Source: Streptomyces sp. TSRI0281
Lineage (GTDB): Bacteria > Actinomycetota > Actinomycetes > Streptomycetales > Streptomycetaceae
NCBI RefSeq assembly: GCF_001905125.1
Contig: NZ_LWLE01000001.1
Location: 124,001 to 188,000, forward strand
Length of the DNA: 64,000 nucleotides
Reading direction: 5' to 3'
The stretch's first letter is position 1, and every line of letters begins with the position of its first letter. Positions 25,316 to 34,362 of the stretch are shown here, in pieces. The notes beneath the pieces were generated by a model that had not been told where the DNA came from, searched no databases, and saw nothing but the letters and a program-made list of their open reading frames with translations. A program made the position numbers and the translations under genes.

Positions 25316-26308
25316 TCAGCAGACTTCTTCGAGATCCCGCCATTCCCGGCTGTCCGGACTGTCCGCGACCCAGCCGTCCAGCAGCCCGCGCACCAGCCCG
25401 GCGGGTGCCGCGAGACCGCACTCGCGCTCCGGGACCCACAGGTCACCGGCGGTGCGATGGCCCAGCGGCCCGGGGTGGCCCGGCTCACTGTGGTCGTGCG
25501 GGTCCAGATGCTCGCCGTCGCCCTCGTCACTCTCCATCCGGCTCTCCGAGCAGGCCCGGCACAGCAGCCGTACGGAGGACGACCAGTCCTCGGCGGCGAA
25601 CCCGGCGTCCGAGGCCAGCTGCTCCAGCGCGTCCCGGTCCTCCTCGGTGGCCGCCTCCAGCAGCACCACCCAGGTGGGCACGGGCGACGGCGCCCACAGC
25701 TCGATCTCGTCGAAGACCGGGTACGAGGGCCCGGCGGCGGTGACCCGCTCACCGTGCGGCACCCCGTCGTGCAGGACGACCTCGCCCCAGCGCCGCCCGG
25801 AGGACGGCAGCGGGATCGACAGCACTTCCATCCGGGCCGGATCGAGTCTGCGGCCCCAGACGACCTCGGCCTCGCCCTCCGGCGACAGCCGTACCGCCGC
25901 GCTGCCCAGCTCCATGCCGGTCGGCTCGGTGTTCGACGCCGCGTTGTGCTGACCGCTGCCCGGCACCTTGAGGCCGTACGCCTGCCAGGCCCGGCGCGCC
26001 AGTGGCCAGTCCTGGAGCGCGGTGGCCGCGATCCCGACATTCCACCAGTCAGGGGCTCCGGACTCCCGGTCGAGCAGGGCGACGGCCCGCAGGCCGGCCG
26101 CTCTCGCCTGCTCCCAGTCGTGCCGGAACTTGTGCAGCAGCGCGAGATTGAACCAGGACTCGGAGAGCCAGGGCTCCAGGTCCGCCGCGCGCGTCAGCAG
26201 CGCCCCCGCGTCCTCGTACCGGCCGTCGCCGATCAGCGTGAACGCGCGGTCCGTGGCCTGCCGCCAAGACGCGGATGGCCGATGCCGTACCTTCCCGAAG
26301 ATCCTCAC
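25316..26308 (-). CDS. Tetratricopeptide-repeat protein of unknown function
   Basis: This 330-residue protein has a TPR-like helical N-terminus (about 10-105: DRAFTLIGDGRYEDAGALLT, WFNLALLHKFRHDWEQARAA, WWNVGIAATALQDWPLARRA). The conserved C-terminal half is rich in Trp and acidic residues and ends with a C-rich element (LLCRACSES) and DSREWRDLEEVC. The GTG at 26308 (VRIFGKVRHRPS) is chosen because this start matches remembered Streptomyces homologues; upstream in-frame codons are possible but have no ribosome site. The cytoplasmic scaffold may bind another protein. Its role is unknown. Confidence 0.7.
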   Translation of the reverse strand: MRIFGKVRHRPSASWRQATDRAFTLIGDGRYEDAGALLTRAADLEPWLSESWFNLALLHKFRHDWEQARAAGLRAVALLDRESGAPDWWNVGIAATALQDWPLARRAWQAYGLKVPGSGQHNAASNTEPTGMELGSAAVRLSPEGEAEVVWGRRLDPARMEVLSIPLPSSGRRWGEVVLHDGVPHGERVTAAGPSYPVFDEIELWAPSPVPTWVVLLEAATEEDRDALEQLASDAGFAAEDWSSSVRLLCRACSESRMESDEGDGEHLDPHDHSEPGHPGPLGHRTAGDLWVPERECGLAAPAGLVRGLLDGWVADSPDSREWRDLEEVC

Positions 26309-26400
26309 GATTCCCGCCTGTCCCGACTGGACACCCTCTTTTTCTGCTCTGCTTTCGCATCCAACCATGCCCGGCCGGACGCCCGCTCATTACCCATGGG

Positions 26401-27663
26401 TTACCCACCCCGGACCGGCGTCAGACCATCGCGGGCCAGGACTCTCGCCAGCGCTTCCACCACCTGCGGCTGGTGGTCGTGGCCGGTGCCGAGCCGCAGC
26501 CGCTCCAGCGCGCCGAGCGGCCCGCTGACGCCTTCCCCGCACAGGTCGTCGTATGCGTTGGCCGTTCTGACGATCCGGGCGCTCAACGGCTGCTCACGGT
26601 ACGGATCCGCCTGCCGCTCCACCACCGCGGCGACCTTCGGGTCCACCCCGGTCTGCCGGACCACGGCCCCGCCGAGCAGCGCGATCCGGCGTTGCTCGAC
26701 GGTGGGAAGGGTGGCGGTCGCCCCGTCGGCCACCGGGTCGACGAGGGAGAGCTGCCCGATGTCGTGCATCAGCGCCGCGTACTCCAGCACGGTCAGCTGC
26801 GCCCCCGACAGACCCAGCTCCCGCCCGACGGCGGTGGCCAGCCCGGCGACCCTGCGGGCATGCCCGTGCGGGGTGTATCCGGCGACCTCGGTGGAGCGGG
26901 CGAGCGAGGCGATGGTCTGCCCGTAGGTCGTGCGGACGGCCGCGTACCGCCGGAAGGAGACCTGCGTCAGCAGCAGCGGTACGCAGACGACGGGCAGCGC
27001 CCACAGCCCGGCGGCGGCGACCCCGAGCGCCAGCACCGCACCGGTCGCGCAGACCGCCGAGCCTATGCCGGGCAGGCCGCGCAGCTCGTCGCGGAGCAGC
27101 GGACCGTATGGATGGCGCGTGCGGGAGCGGGCCAGGAGGGCGGCGAGCACGGCGTCGCACAGGGCGGTCAGCACGAGCAGCAGGAGCAGGAAGAGGGCGA
27201 AGTACGGGCCCTCGCCGAACCGGCGCACCACCTCGCCCGAGTTGTGGAGCGGCTGGAAACAGACCGCGGCGAAGAGGACGGACAGGACCCGCCGGGCCGG
27301 CCGGTCGAGATCGAGCCCGCGGCCACGGGCCGGGCGGGGCACCGCGGCGACGAGCTGTGCCACGACCACGACGACGATCACCTGGAGGATCCCGTGCGTG
27401 GTGGGTTCCCCGCCGCTGCGTCCGAGGAGGGCGTACCCGAGCGCCCCGGCGGCCCCCAGGGGCGCGGGCTCCCGTTCGCCCGGGAGCGAGCCCCAGCGGG
27501 CCGGCTCGCCGACGGTGATGAGGAGGCAGAAGGCGAGGGCGTGGCCCGGTTCGGCCACGCCCGCCCCCAGGGTGTGGCCGAACCCGGCGAGGGCGAGCGC
27601 GAGGGCGGCACCGCGGACGGCGAGGACGGCCGGGGGCTGCCGCGACCCGGGGAAGCGGCTCAT
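26401..27663 (-). CDS. Membrane protein with degenerate HD phosphohydrolase domain
   Basis: This 420-residue protein has six to eight hydrophobic segments in the first 240 residues and an HD domain after about 265 (GHARRVAGLATAVGRELGL, then ALMHDIGQLSL, keeping the His-Asp pair). Unlike its upstream neighbour it lacks the HH and GYP signatures; the corresponding place reads VVERQADPYREQ. It may be a catalytically altered partner or regulator of the HD-GYP enzyme. The start overlaps that gene's stop by ATGA, so they are coupled. Confidence 0.75.
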   Translation of the reverse strand: MSRFPGSRQPPAVLAVRGAALALALAGFGHTLGAGVAEPGHALAFCLLITVGEPARWGSLPGEREPAPLGAAGALGYALLGRSGGEPTTHGILQVIVVVVVAQLVAAVPRPARGRGLDLDRPARRVLSVLFAAVCFQPLHNSGEVVRRFGEGPYFALFLLLLLVLTALCDAVLAALLARSRTRHPYGPLLRDELRGLPGIGSAVCATGAVLALGVAAAGLWALPVVCVPLLLTQVSFRRYAAVRTTYGQTIASLARSTEVAGYTPHGHARRVAGLATAVGRELGLSGAQLTVLEYAALMHDIGQLSLVDPVADGATATLPTVEQRRIALLGGAVVRQTGVDPKVAAVVERQADPYREQPLSARIVRTANAYDDLCGEGVSGPLGALERLRLGTGHDHQPQVVEALARVLARDGLTPVRGG

Positions 27664-29084
27664 CCGGACCGGTCCGGCGACGCGTCGAGCCCGGCTGCCG
27701 TCCTGCCGGGCCCGGCCCGCGGACCGTCGCGCCCCGCCCTCGCCCCCTGGCGCGGCACCGGAGCCGGCACCGTCTGCTCGTCGGCGGTGACGGTCGTCGC
27801 CGCGCCGGACCAGCCGTGCCGGTCCAGGGCCCGCGCCAGCGCCCCCACCATCCGCGGGTCGAACTGGCTGCCCGCGCACCGCCGCAGCTCCGCCACCGCG
27901 GCCGGGACGGGCCGCCCGCGCCGGTAGGAGCGGGTCGAGGTCATCGCGTCGAAGGCGTCGGCGACCGCGACGACCCGGGCGGACTCGGGGATACGAGCGC
28001 CGCTGAGCCCGTAGGGGTAGCCGCTGCCGTCGAGCCGTTCGTGGTGGTGCAGGATCGCGGCGCGCGCCTCGTCCAGGAAGCCGATGCCCCGGACGATCTC
28101 GTGTCCGTACTCGGGATGGAGCTCGATGACCCGGCGCTCCTCGGGGGTGAGCGGCCCGTCCTTGCGCAGTACCCGGGTCGGGACGCCCAGCTTGCCGACG
28201 TCGTGCAGGATCCCGGCGAACCGGAGCGCTTCGATCCGGCTCGCCTCCATACCGAGCTCGCGGGCGATCATGACGGAGGCCAGGCCGACCCGTTCGCTGT
28301 GTCCGCGGGTGTACTTGTCCTTGATGTCGACGGCCTGCACGAGCGCCCGGATGGTGGCGCGGTGCGCGGCGTGTTCTCGGTGGTACTGGGCGAAGACCCA
28401 GCAGGAGAGGTACATCGGCAGCAGCACGACGAGCGCGGCCGGCGGCCCGTACGAGCTGCGCCACAGGACCGCCATCATCAGCCCGGCCAGCGCGTGCACC
28501 AGGTGCGGTCCCAGCGAACGGCACAGCAGCCCGCGCCAAGCGCGGCGGAGCGGCAGCCGCTCCGCGGCCACCAGGATGGCGCCGTCCAGGGTGGTCAGGA
28601 CGAGGCTGAAGACGAGAGCGGCGGCGCAGGCGGGCAGCAGCGCGTACGGGAATCCGGGCACCGCCTCCGGACCCTCGCCGCCCCCGAGCGTGGCCGGGCC
28701 GCCGAGAGCGGCGTGGACGGACGAGGTGGCCCAGACGGTGACGGCGAGCTGGGCGGCCCGCCAGATCCGCCGGACGGCCATCGGCGGCTTCTCCACCCGT
28801 CCGGCCAGCGAGCCGGGCACCGCGACCAGGGCGGCGACGGCCGGCGGCAGCAGGAACGCGGCGGCGAGCAGCAACGGAAAGAACGATCCGGCACCGACCG
28901 GCGCGGAGCTGCCGAAGAAGGGGCAGCGGCCGGGAAGTTCACAGACGAGACAGAGCGCGGTGAGGAGAGCCGACGTCTGCCAGGGAACGGCAGTCCCGGG
29001 CGCCGTCGCCGGCAGGGCGCAGAGGGCGGCGCAGAGCACCGTGGCCAGAATCAGCGCGCGCGCCGCGCCCGGTGTGCCCCTCAC
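27660..29084 (-). CDS. Membrane HD-GYP domain protein, probable cyclic-di-GMP phosphodiesterase
   Basis: This 474-residue protein has about seven membrane helices to residue 235 and an HD-GYP domain at about 245-430. Full signatures are HSERVGLASVMIARELG, ILHDVGKLGVP, HPEYGHEI, HHERLDGSGYPYGL and VADAFDAMTSTRSYRRG. Such enzymes hydrolyse c-di-GMP, a key developmental signal in Streptomyces. The C-terminal 40 residues are Pro/Gly/Arg-rich and probably disordered. The GTG at 29084 begins VRGTPG. It lies downstream of sigR-rsrA behind a terminator. I recall an HD-GYP gene directly after rsrA in S. coelicolor, consistent with this position. Confidence 0.85.
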   Translation of the reverse strand: MRGTPGAARALILATVLCAALCALPATAPGTAVPWQTSALLTALCLVCELPGRCPFFGSSAPVGAGSFFPLLLAAAFLLPPAVAALVAVPGSLAGRVEKPPMAVRRIWRAAQLAVTVWATSSVHAALGGPATLGGGEGPEAVPGFPYALLPACAAALVFSLVLTTLDGAILVAAERLPLRRAWRGLLCRSLGPHLVHALAGLMMAVLWRSSYGPPAALVVLLPMYLSCWVFAQYHREHAAHRATIRALVQAVDIKDKYTRGHSERVGLASVMIARELGMEASRIEALRFAGILHDVGKLGVPTRVLRKDGPLTPEERRVIELHPEYGHEIVRGIGFLDEARAAILHHHERLDGSGYPYGLSGARIPESARVVAVADAFDAMTSTRSYRRGRPVPAAVAELRRCAGSQFDPRMVGALARALDRHGWSGAATTVTADEQTVPAPVPRQGARAGRDGPRAGPGRTAAGLDASPDRSG

Positions 29085-29205
29085 GTCCGCACCCGCCCCC
29101 CAGCCTGGTCAATGAAGGCGCCAGGCTAGCGAGTTGGGAGGCCCGTCGAGCCCCAACGGGTCCGATTAGCGCATTCGGGTGACACGACGTTCGGGTGACG
29201 CGAAG

Positions 29206-29238
29206 GAGGGCGCGCCGCGAATGTCGCGGCACGCCCTC
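29206..29238 (-). terminator. sigR-rsrA terminator
   Basis: A 14-base stem (29206-29219 with 29225-29238, one G-U pair, loop of five) lies 40 bases downstream of the rsrA stop and upstream of the HD-GYP gene. Confidence 0.65.
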
Positions 29239-29277
29239 ACCCGTACAGCGGCCGGCTGCCGCCGCTGTCGCTCGCTG

Positions 29278-29598
29278 TCACTCCGTGGCGGCCGTCGAGC
29301 GGTCGGATCCGCCGATCGTCACATCCTGGTCGGGCACGGCCTGTCCGGCACGGATCAGATCGATCCGGCCCATGACCTTGGACCGCAGGTCGGTCGGGAC
29401 GTCGTCCTGACCGCAGCAGCGCTTGACCAGCTTCTTCACGGCCTGCTCCAGGCCGTACTTCTCCAGGCACGGGGAGCACTCCTCGAAGTGCACCTCGAAC
29501 TTGGTGCAGTCGCCCTCGGGCATCTCACGGTCGAGGAACTCGTAGAGATGGTCGAGAACCTCTGAGCAATCCGTCTCGTGCGGCTCTCCGCAGCTCAT
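29278..29598 (-). CDS. rsrA: Zinc-containing anti-sigma factor RsrA
   Basis: This 106-residue redox-sensing ZAS protein holds SigR inactive until disulfide stress. Cys and His positions agree with the known S. coelicolor protein: C3, C11, C31, H37, C41, C44, C61 and C62, with the ZAS motif HFEECSPC at 37-44. In that protein a disulfide between C11 and C44 expels zinc and frees the sigma factor. The ATG overlaps the sigR stop by ATGA, coupling the two, which keeps anti-sigma and sigma near equal amounts. Confidence 0.95.
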   Translation of the reverse strand: MSCGEPHETDCSEVLDHLYEFLDREMPEGDCTKFEVHFEECSPCLEKYGLEQAVKKLVKRCCGQDDVPTDLRSKVMGRIDLIRAGQAVPDQDVTIGGSDRSTAATE

Positions 29599-30257
29599 GA
29601 GGCCGAGCCTTTCCGATCGTCCGACTCACCGGCAGCGGCACCGGCCGGGACGAGCCCGCGCTCGCGGGCGTAGTCCTCCAGCATGCCGCGCAGTTGACGG
29701 CGGCCGCGGTGCAGTCGGGACATCACCGTACCGATAGGAGTCCCCATGATGTCCGCGATCTCCTTGTACGCAAAGCCCTCTACGTCGGCGAGATACACGG
29801 CGATGCGGAACTCTTCGGGGATCGCCTGGAGCGCGGACTTCACATCGGAGTCCGGCAGGTGGTCCAGGGCCTGGGACTCCGCCGAACGCAGACCGGTCGA
29901 CATGTGCGACTCGGCACGCGCCAGCTGCCAGTCCTCGATCTCCTCGGCGGCACTGCGCTGGGGCTCGCGCTGCTTCTTGCGGTACGAGTTGATGAAGGTG
30001 TTGGTGAGAATGCGGTACATCCACGCCTTGAGGTTCGTACCCTCACGGAACTGGTGGAAGGACCCGTACGCCTTGGCATACGTCTCCTGGACCAGGTCCT
30101 CGGCGTCGGCGGGGTTGCGCGTCATGCGCAGTGCCGCCGAGTACATCTGGTCGAGAAAACCGAGGGCGTCCCGCTCGAAACGCGCGTTGCGCTCGGCGGT
30201 CGTCTCCTCCGCGCGGCCGTCGTCGGTCCCTGTGTCGGTCCCAGTGACCGGACCCAC
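29595..30257 (-). CDS. sigR: Thiol-oxidative-stress ECF sigma factor SigR
   Basis: This 220-residue ECF sigma factor drives thioredoxin, mycothiol and proteolysis genes on disulfide stress. Region 2 ([20 protein letters not shown] near 44-63, [20 protein letters not shown] near 79) and region 4 ([58 protein letters not shown]) are intact and nearly match remembered S. coelicolor SigR. The GTG at 30257 (GPVTGTD) follows GGAGGAG with short spacing. A longer in-frame form from ATG 30443 would be the unstable SigR-prime isoform, listed separately. Confidence 0.95.
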   Translation of the reverse strand: MGPVTGTDTGTDDGRAEETTAERNARFERDALGFLDQMYSAALRMTRNPADAEDLVQETYAKAYGSFHQFREGTNLKAWMYRILTNTFINSYRKKQREPQRSAAEEIEDWQLARAESHMSTGLRSAESQALDHLPDSDVKSALQAIPEEFRIAVYLADVEGFAYKEIADIMGTPIGTVMSRLHRGRRQLRGMLEDYARERGLVPAGAAAGESDDRKGSAS

Positions 30258-30443
30258 CTCCTCCAACGATGTGGCGGAGCCGAAACCGGACCCGCTCGCC
30301 TCGGAGAATAGTCGACCTTGCCTGGAGACGGGCTGTCGATCCGATCCGCTCAGCGCCCGCTCGGGAGTGGTCCTGGCCGCGTGCAGCACCGTCCACTCCA
30401 GATCAGCGGCGTTCGAGCGGCGCGGGCAGATGGTCGAACCCAT
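30258..30443 (-). CDS. sigR: N-terminal extension giving the longer isoform SigR-prime
   Basis: Sixty-two extra in-frame codons lie between ATG 30443 ([17 protein letters not shown]) and the SigR GTG. AGGGAG stands nine bases before the ATG. In S. coelicolor a longer, ClpP-degraded isoform made from the stress-induced upstream promoter limits the response, and the extension there is about 55 residues. The start lies 50 bases downstream of a perfect SigR promoter, so induced transcripts would encode this form. Confidence 0.7.
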
Positions 30444-30492
30444 GCGACAGACTCCCTCTCCACGTACGACGTACTTGTACCGACGTCCCGAA

Positions 30493-30520
30493 CAACAGTG
30501 GTCCCGCACCACGCATTCCC
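30493..30520 (-). promoter_or_regulatory. SigR-dependent autoregulatory promoter of sigR
   Basis: On the minus strand GGGAAT (30515-30520) is followed by exactly 18 bases and then GTTG (30493-30496), matching the SigR consensus GGGAAT-N18-GTT. It lies upstream of the long SigR-prime start and fits the known positive feedback promoter sigRp2. Confidence 0.88.
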
Positions 30521-30546
30521 GCGACGTACGTCACACGGGGCGTGCG

Positions 30547-31197
30547 TCACACGAGTGAGGACAGCCACCCGGTCACGGCCTTCGTCAGGATGCCCATCGC
30601 CTGATCCTCGGTCAGGCCGGACCGCTTCGGTACGGCGAAGCCATGGTCCCCGTACGGCACCTCGGCCAGCTCGTAGGGGCCCTGAGGGAACTCGGCGGGC
30701 CGCCCGAACGGATCGTTGCCGCCCTGCACCACCAGGGTGGGTACGCCCGCCCCCAGCAGCTCGTCCGCCCGGGACTTCTCCGGCCTGCCCGGCGGGTGCA
30801 GCGGGAAGCTGAGCGCGAGGACGGCGTGGGCGCCGAGCTCCGTCGCCGTCCGGCACGCCACCCGGGCCCCGGCGCTGCGCCCTCCGGCCACGACCGGCAG
30901 TCCGGGCCCGGTGAGCGCGGGCCACACTCCGCGCCACCCGGTGTCCAGGGTCTTCGGCGCGGGGGCCAGCTTCTTGCCGGCCACCCGCCAGGGCTGCTCC
31001 ACCAGGGCGACGGTCACCCCGTGGGACGGCAGCGCGGCGGCCAGCGCCTTGAGGTCACGGGCCTCGATGCCACCGCCCGCGCCATGACTGACGGCCAGCA
31101 CCAGACGGGCGTCTTTCGCGGGATGCCAGGTGATCCTGGCGTCGCCCGCCCCGGTGACGACTTTCTGCACGCTCTCTGTACGGCTCACGCGGCCCAT
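30547..31197 (-). CDS. Alpha/beta-hydrolase family protein (KANL3/Tex30 type)
   Basis: This 216-residue compact alpha/beta hydrolase begins with the oxyanion-strand VLAVSHGAGGG near 33. The nucleophile elbow GGRSAGARVACR has Ser near 109, followed by LVVQGGNDPFG with Asp near 164 and the catalytic His in PYGDHGFAV near 187. It lacks a signal peptide, so it acts in the cytoplasm. ATG 31197 and GTG 31188 (eight bases after AGGA) are both plausible starts. It lies upstream of sigR on the same strand, about 100 bases from the sigR long start and overlapping none of its promoter. Substrate unknown. Confidence 0.8.
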   Translation of the reverse strand: MGRVSRTESVQKVVTGAGDARITWHPAKDARLVLAVSHGAGGGIEARDLKALAAALPSHGVTVALVEQPWRVAGKKLAPAPKTLDTGWRGVWPALTGPGLPVVAGGRSAGARVACRTATELGAHAVLALSFPLHPPGRPEKSRADELLGAGVPTLVVQGGNDPFGRPAEFPQGPYELAEVPYGDHGFAVPKRSGLTEDQAMGILTKAVTGWLSSLV

Positions 31198-31234
31198 CCT
31201 GCCCCGCCGTCCGGCCGCGACCGGAACGCCGCTG

Positions 31235-32050
31235 TCAGAACAGCGTGGCGACCTCCGGCGCCGCCAGCTCCTCCAGCAGCTCGGGGCCGTTGTTGCGCAC
31301 GTTGCTCACCGCGGTGGCCACCGGGTAGGCCCGCATCAGCCCGCCGGGCGGCGGGGAGAGCAGCCCCCGCAGCTCCTCGACATCGGTGCGCGACGGGTCC
31401 AGCCAGGCGTCCCAGCGGTCCGGGGTCAGCATCAGCGGCATCCGGGGGTGGATCTCGGCGAGGGTGGCCGGGCCCTCGGCGGGGGCGACGGCCAGCGGCG
31501 TGGTCTCCGCCTCGGTGGTGATCACGGAGCAGGTCACCCACCAGGCCAGCGGATGGTCGTCGGGCAGGGTCCGGTCGCGCCAGAACTCGTACAGGCCCGC
31601 CATCGCGAAGACCGAACCGTCGGCGGGCCTCACGAAGTACGGCTGCTTGCGCGGCCGCTTCTTCTTGCCGGTCTCCTCCAGCTGCCGCTCCTCGGAGCCC
31701 GTGACCCACTCGTAGTAGCCGTCGGCGGGCAGGATGCAGCGCCGCTGGACGAAGGGGCGGCGGAAGGACGGCTTCTCGTGCACGGTCTCCGCACGGGCGT
31801 TGATCATGCGGGCGCCGCCCTCGGGGGACTTCGCCCAGGAGGGCACGAGTCCCCACTTCAGGGCACGCAGCTGGCGAACCGGACGTTGATCGTCTGCGTC
31901 CTTCACAGGACGTTCCAGTACCGCGTAGACCTCTTTGGTCGGTGCCACGTTCCAGTCGGGCTCAAGGGTCTCGGTGGGTTCCCACTTCTCGACCTCGAAG
32001 AGCCCGGTCAGATCCTCGGGCCGCCGACTCGCTGCAAACCGTCCACACAT
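31235..32050 (-). CDS. SRAP/HMCES-family abasic-site processing protein
   Basis: This 271-residue SOS-response-associated peptidase starts MCGRFA. After Met removal the Cys (C2) forms a covalent thiazolidine link to abasic sites in single-stranded DNA, protecting replication forks. Other conserved residues are N34 (PDWNVAPT), N84 with E88 (MINARAET), E114 in the ADGYYEW motif and the His in EIHPRMP near 208. The start must be the ATG at 32050 because C2 is catalytic; longer upstream frames would destroy it. No Shine-Dalgarno site lies close by, so a leaderless message is likely. It is divergent from the M50-like gene. Confidence 0.9.
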   Translation of the reverse strand: MCGRFAASRRPEDLTGLFEVEKWEPTETLEPDWNVAPTKEVYAVLERPVKDADDQRPVRQLRALKWGLVPSWAKSPEGGARMINARAETVHEKPSFRRPFVQRRCILPADGYYEWVTGSEERQLEETGKKKRPRKQPYFVRPADGSVFAMAGLYEFWRDRTLPDDHPLAWWVTCSVITTEAETTPLAVAPAEGPATLAEIHPRMPLMLTPDRWDAWLDPSRTDVEELRGLLSPPPGGLMRAYPVATAVSNVRNNGPELLEELAAPEVATLF

Positions 32051-32103
32051 AAGTGCCAGACTGCCACGACCTCCCGCCCCGACCGCAAGGAGCCGCCCGG
32101 CCA

Positions 32104-32817
32104 ATGAACGCCACCGAACTGGGCGATCTGTGGGATCGCGTCTTCGGCACCCAGCCCGCGCCCGAGCAGTGGCTGGTGGTCGTGACGGCCACCGCCGCCC
32201 TCGTCGCGGTCGTGCCGAACCTCATATGGCGGCTCTCGCGCAACGCGATCACCATCGCGCACGAGGGCGGCCACGGACTGATGGCCCTGCTCACCGGCCG
32301 CCGGCTCTCCGGTATCCGGCTGCACTCGGACACCAGCGGGCTGACCGTGAGCCGCGGCCGGCCGACCGGGATCGGCATGATCCTCACCGCGGCGGCCGGC
32401 TACACCGCGCCGTCGCTGCTGGGCCTGGGCGGCGCGTGGCTGCTGGCCGACGGCAGGATCACGCTGCTCCTGTGGGTGGCCACCGCGCTGCTCGCCGCGA
32501 TGCTGGTGATGATCCGCAATGTGTACGGGGCCCTGACCGTGATCCTCACGGGCACGGTCTTCCTGCTGGTGTCCTGGCTGACCTCGGCCGCCGTGCAGTC
32601 GGCGTTCGCGTACGCGGTGGTGTGGTTCCTGCTGCTCGGCGGCGTGCGCCCACCGTTCGAGCTGCAGTCCAAGCGGCGGCACGGCGGTGCGCCGGACTCC
32701 GACGCGGACCAACTGGCGCGGCTCACCGACGTCCCGGCGGCGCTGTGGCTCTTCTTCTTCCACGCGGTGTCGCTCTGCTCACTGATCGGCGGGGGGCGCT
32801 GGCTGCTGGGTCTGTGA
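32104..32817 (+). CDS. M50-family-like integral membrane metallopeptidase
   Basis: This 237-residue protein has six hydrophobic segments. The first contains the zinc-site motif HEGGH at 53-57 (ITIAHEGGHGLMALLTGRR), as in site-2 and stage IV sporulation-type proteases. A second-site Asp is less obvious; NVYGALTVILTG near 140 might serve. The ATG at 32104 has AAGGAG eleven bases upstream. It diverges from the SRAP gene 53 bases away. Substrate is unknown. The family (M50B-like) is widespread in actinobacteria. Confidence 0.8.
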   Translation: MNATELGDLWDRVFGTQPAPEQWLVVVTATAALVAVVPNLIWRLSRNAITIAHEGGHGLMALLTGRRLSGIRLHSDTSGLTVSRGRPTGIGMILTAAAGYTAPSLLGLGGAWLLADGRITLLLWVATALLAAMLVMIRNVYGALTVILTGTVFLLVSWLTSAAVQSAFAYAVVWFLLLGGVRPPFELQSKRRHGGAPDSDADQLARLTDVPAALWLFFFHAVSLCSLIGGGRWLLGL

Positions 32818-33017
32818 CGGCCACCGGCTCGGTCGCCCGGGGCCGGTGGCCGCCGGGTGGCCGCCGGGGCCGCCGGGTGGCCGCACAGCTTTTCCGCGGC
32901 CACCGGGTCCGTCGGGGCGGAGGACGCCCCGCGGTAGGTACCACGTCGGTATTACGCCCCGGTTTTCGCCTGTTTGTTCAGGATCCGGGTTTGCGCTGAG
33001 CCACTAAAGTGAGGGCC

Positions 33018-34358
33018 ATGACCGAAAGTTCCGTGCACCCCGCCCTCTGGCCCGCCCCCCACGCGAGCGGAGCCGTCGACGCGACCGTCACCGTGCCCGG
33101 ATCGAAATCGGTCACCAACCGGGCACTCGTCCTCGCCTCCCTCTCCGCCGAACCGGGCTGGCTGCGCCGCCCGCTGCGCTCCCGCGACACCCTGCTGATG
33201 GCCCAGGCGCTGCGCGCGATGGGCGTCGGCATCGAGGAGACGGTGTCCTCCAGCTCCATCGGCACGAGCGGCCCGGACAGCTCCGGCGAGGCATGGCGGA
33301 TCATCCCGGCGGGACTGCACGGCCCGGCCACGATCGATGTCGGCAACGCCGGGACGGTCATGCGCTTCCTGCCGCCGGTCGCCACCCTCGCGGACGGGCC
33401 GGTCCGCTTCGACGGAGACCCCCGCTCGTACGAGCGCCCGCTGAACGGCGTGATCGACGCCCTGCGGGTGCTGGGCGCCCGGATCGACGACGACGGGCGC
33501 GGCGCGCTGCCGCTGACCGTGCACGGCGGGGGTGCGCTGGACGGCGGCCCGGTGTCGATCGACGCCTCCTCGTCCTCCCAGTTCGTCTCGGCGCTGCTGC
33601 TGTCCGGGCCCCGGTTCAACCAGGGCGTGGAGGTGCGGCACACGGGTTCCGCCCTCCCCTCGATGCCGCACATCCGGATGACGGTCGACATGCTGCGGGC
33701 CGTCGGCGCCCAGGTGGACGAGCCGGAGACGGGCGGCGAGCCGAACGTCTGGCGGGTCTCCCCGTCCGCGCTGCTGGGCCGCGACCTGACGATCGAGCCG
33801 GACCTGTCCAACGCGCAGCCGTTCCTGGCCGCCGCGCTGGTCACCGGGGGCCGGGTCACCGTCCCCGACTGGCCGGAGCGCACCACGCAGCCCGGTGACG
33901 CGCTGCGCGAGATCTTCACCGCGATGGGCGGCAGCTGCGAGCTCACCGAGCGCGGGCTCACCTTCACCGGCTCCGGCCGCATCCACGGCATCGACGTGGA
34001 CCTGAGCGAGGTGGGCGAGCTGACCCCGGGCATCGCGGCCGTCGCGGCGCTGGCCGACTCCCCCTCCACGCTCAGCGGCGTCGCGCATCTGCGGCTGCAC
34101 GAGACGGACCGGCTGGCCGCGCTGACCAAGGAGATCAACGAGCTCGGCGGCGATGTCACGGAGACCGCCGACGGTCTCCACATCCGGCCGCGACCGCTGC
34201 ACGGAGGCGTCTTCCACACGTATGACGACCACCGGATGGCCACGGCCGGATCGATCATCGGCCTCGCCGTCCCAGGAGTGGAGATCGAGAACGTGGGCAC
34301 GACCGCCAAGACCCTGCCGGACTTCCCGGACATGTGGACCGGAATGCTCGGGGCCTGA
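33018..34358 (+). CDS. aroA: 3-phosphoshikimate 1-carboxyvinyltransferase (EPSP synthase)
   Basis: This 446-residue enzyme joins phosphoenolpyruvate to shikimate-3-phosphate in aromatic amino-acid synthesis. Motifs are [15 protein letters not shown] near 24, [14 protein letters not shown] near 111, [27 protein letters not shown] near 185, and the C-terminal [17 protein letters not shown], then [11 protein letters not shown]. The ATG at 33018 follows GAGGG closely, and an in-frame GTG at 33009 is possible. It is followed four bases later by rsgA. The space before it (32818-33017) contains GGTGGCCGCCGGG repeats and no gene. Confidence 0.93.
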   Translation: MTESSVHPALWPAPHASGAVDATVTVPGSKSVTNRALVLASLSAEPGWLRRPLRSRDTLLMAQALRAMGVGIEETVSSSSIGTSGPDSSGEAWRIIPAGLHGPATIDVGNAGTVMRFLPPVATLADGPVRFDGDPRSYERPLNGVIDALRVLGARIDDDGRGALPLTVHGGGALDGGPVSIDASSSSQFVSALLLSGPRFNQGVEVRHTGSALPSMPHIRMTVDMLRAVGAQVDEPETGGEPNVWRVSPSALLGRDLTIEPDLSNAQPFLAAALVTGGRVTVPDWPERTTQPGDALREIFTAMGGSCELTERGLTFTGSGRIHGIDVDLSEVGELTPGIAAVAALADSPSTLSGVAHLRLHETDRLAALTKEINELGGDVTETADGLHIRPRPLHGGVFHTYDDHRMATAGSIIGLAVPGVEIENVGTTAKTLPDFPDMWTGMLGA

Positions 34359-34362
34359 GGAC

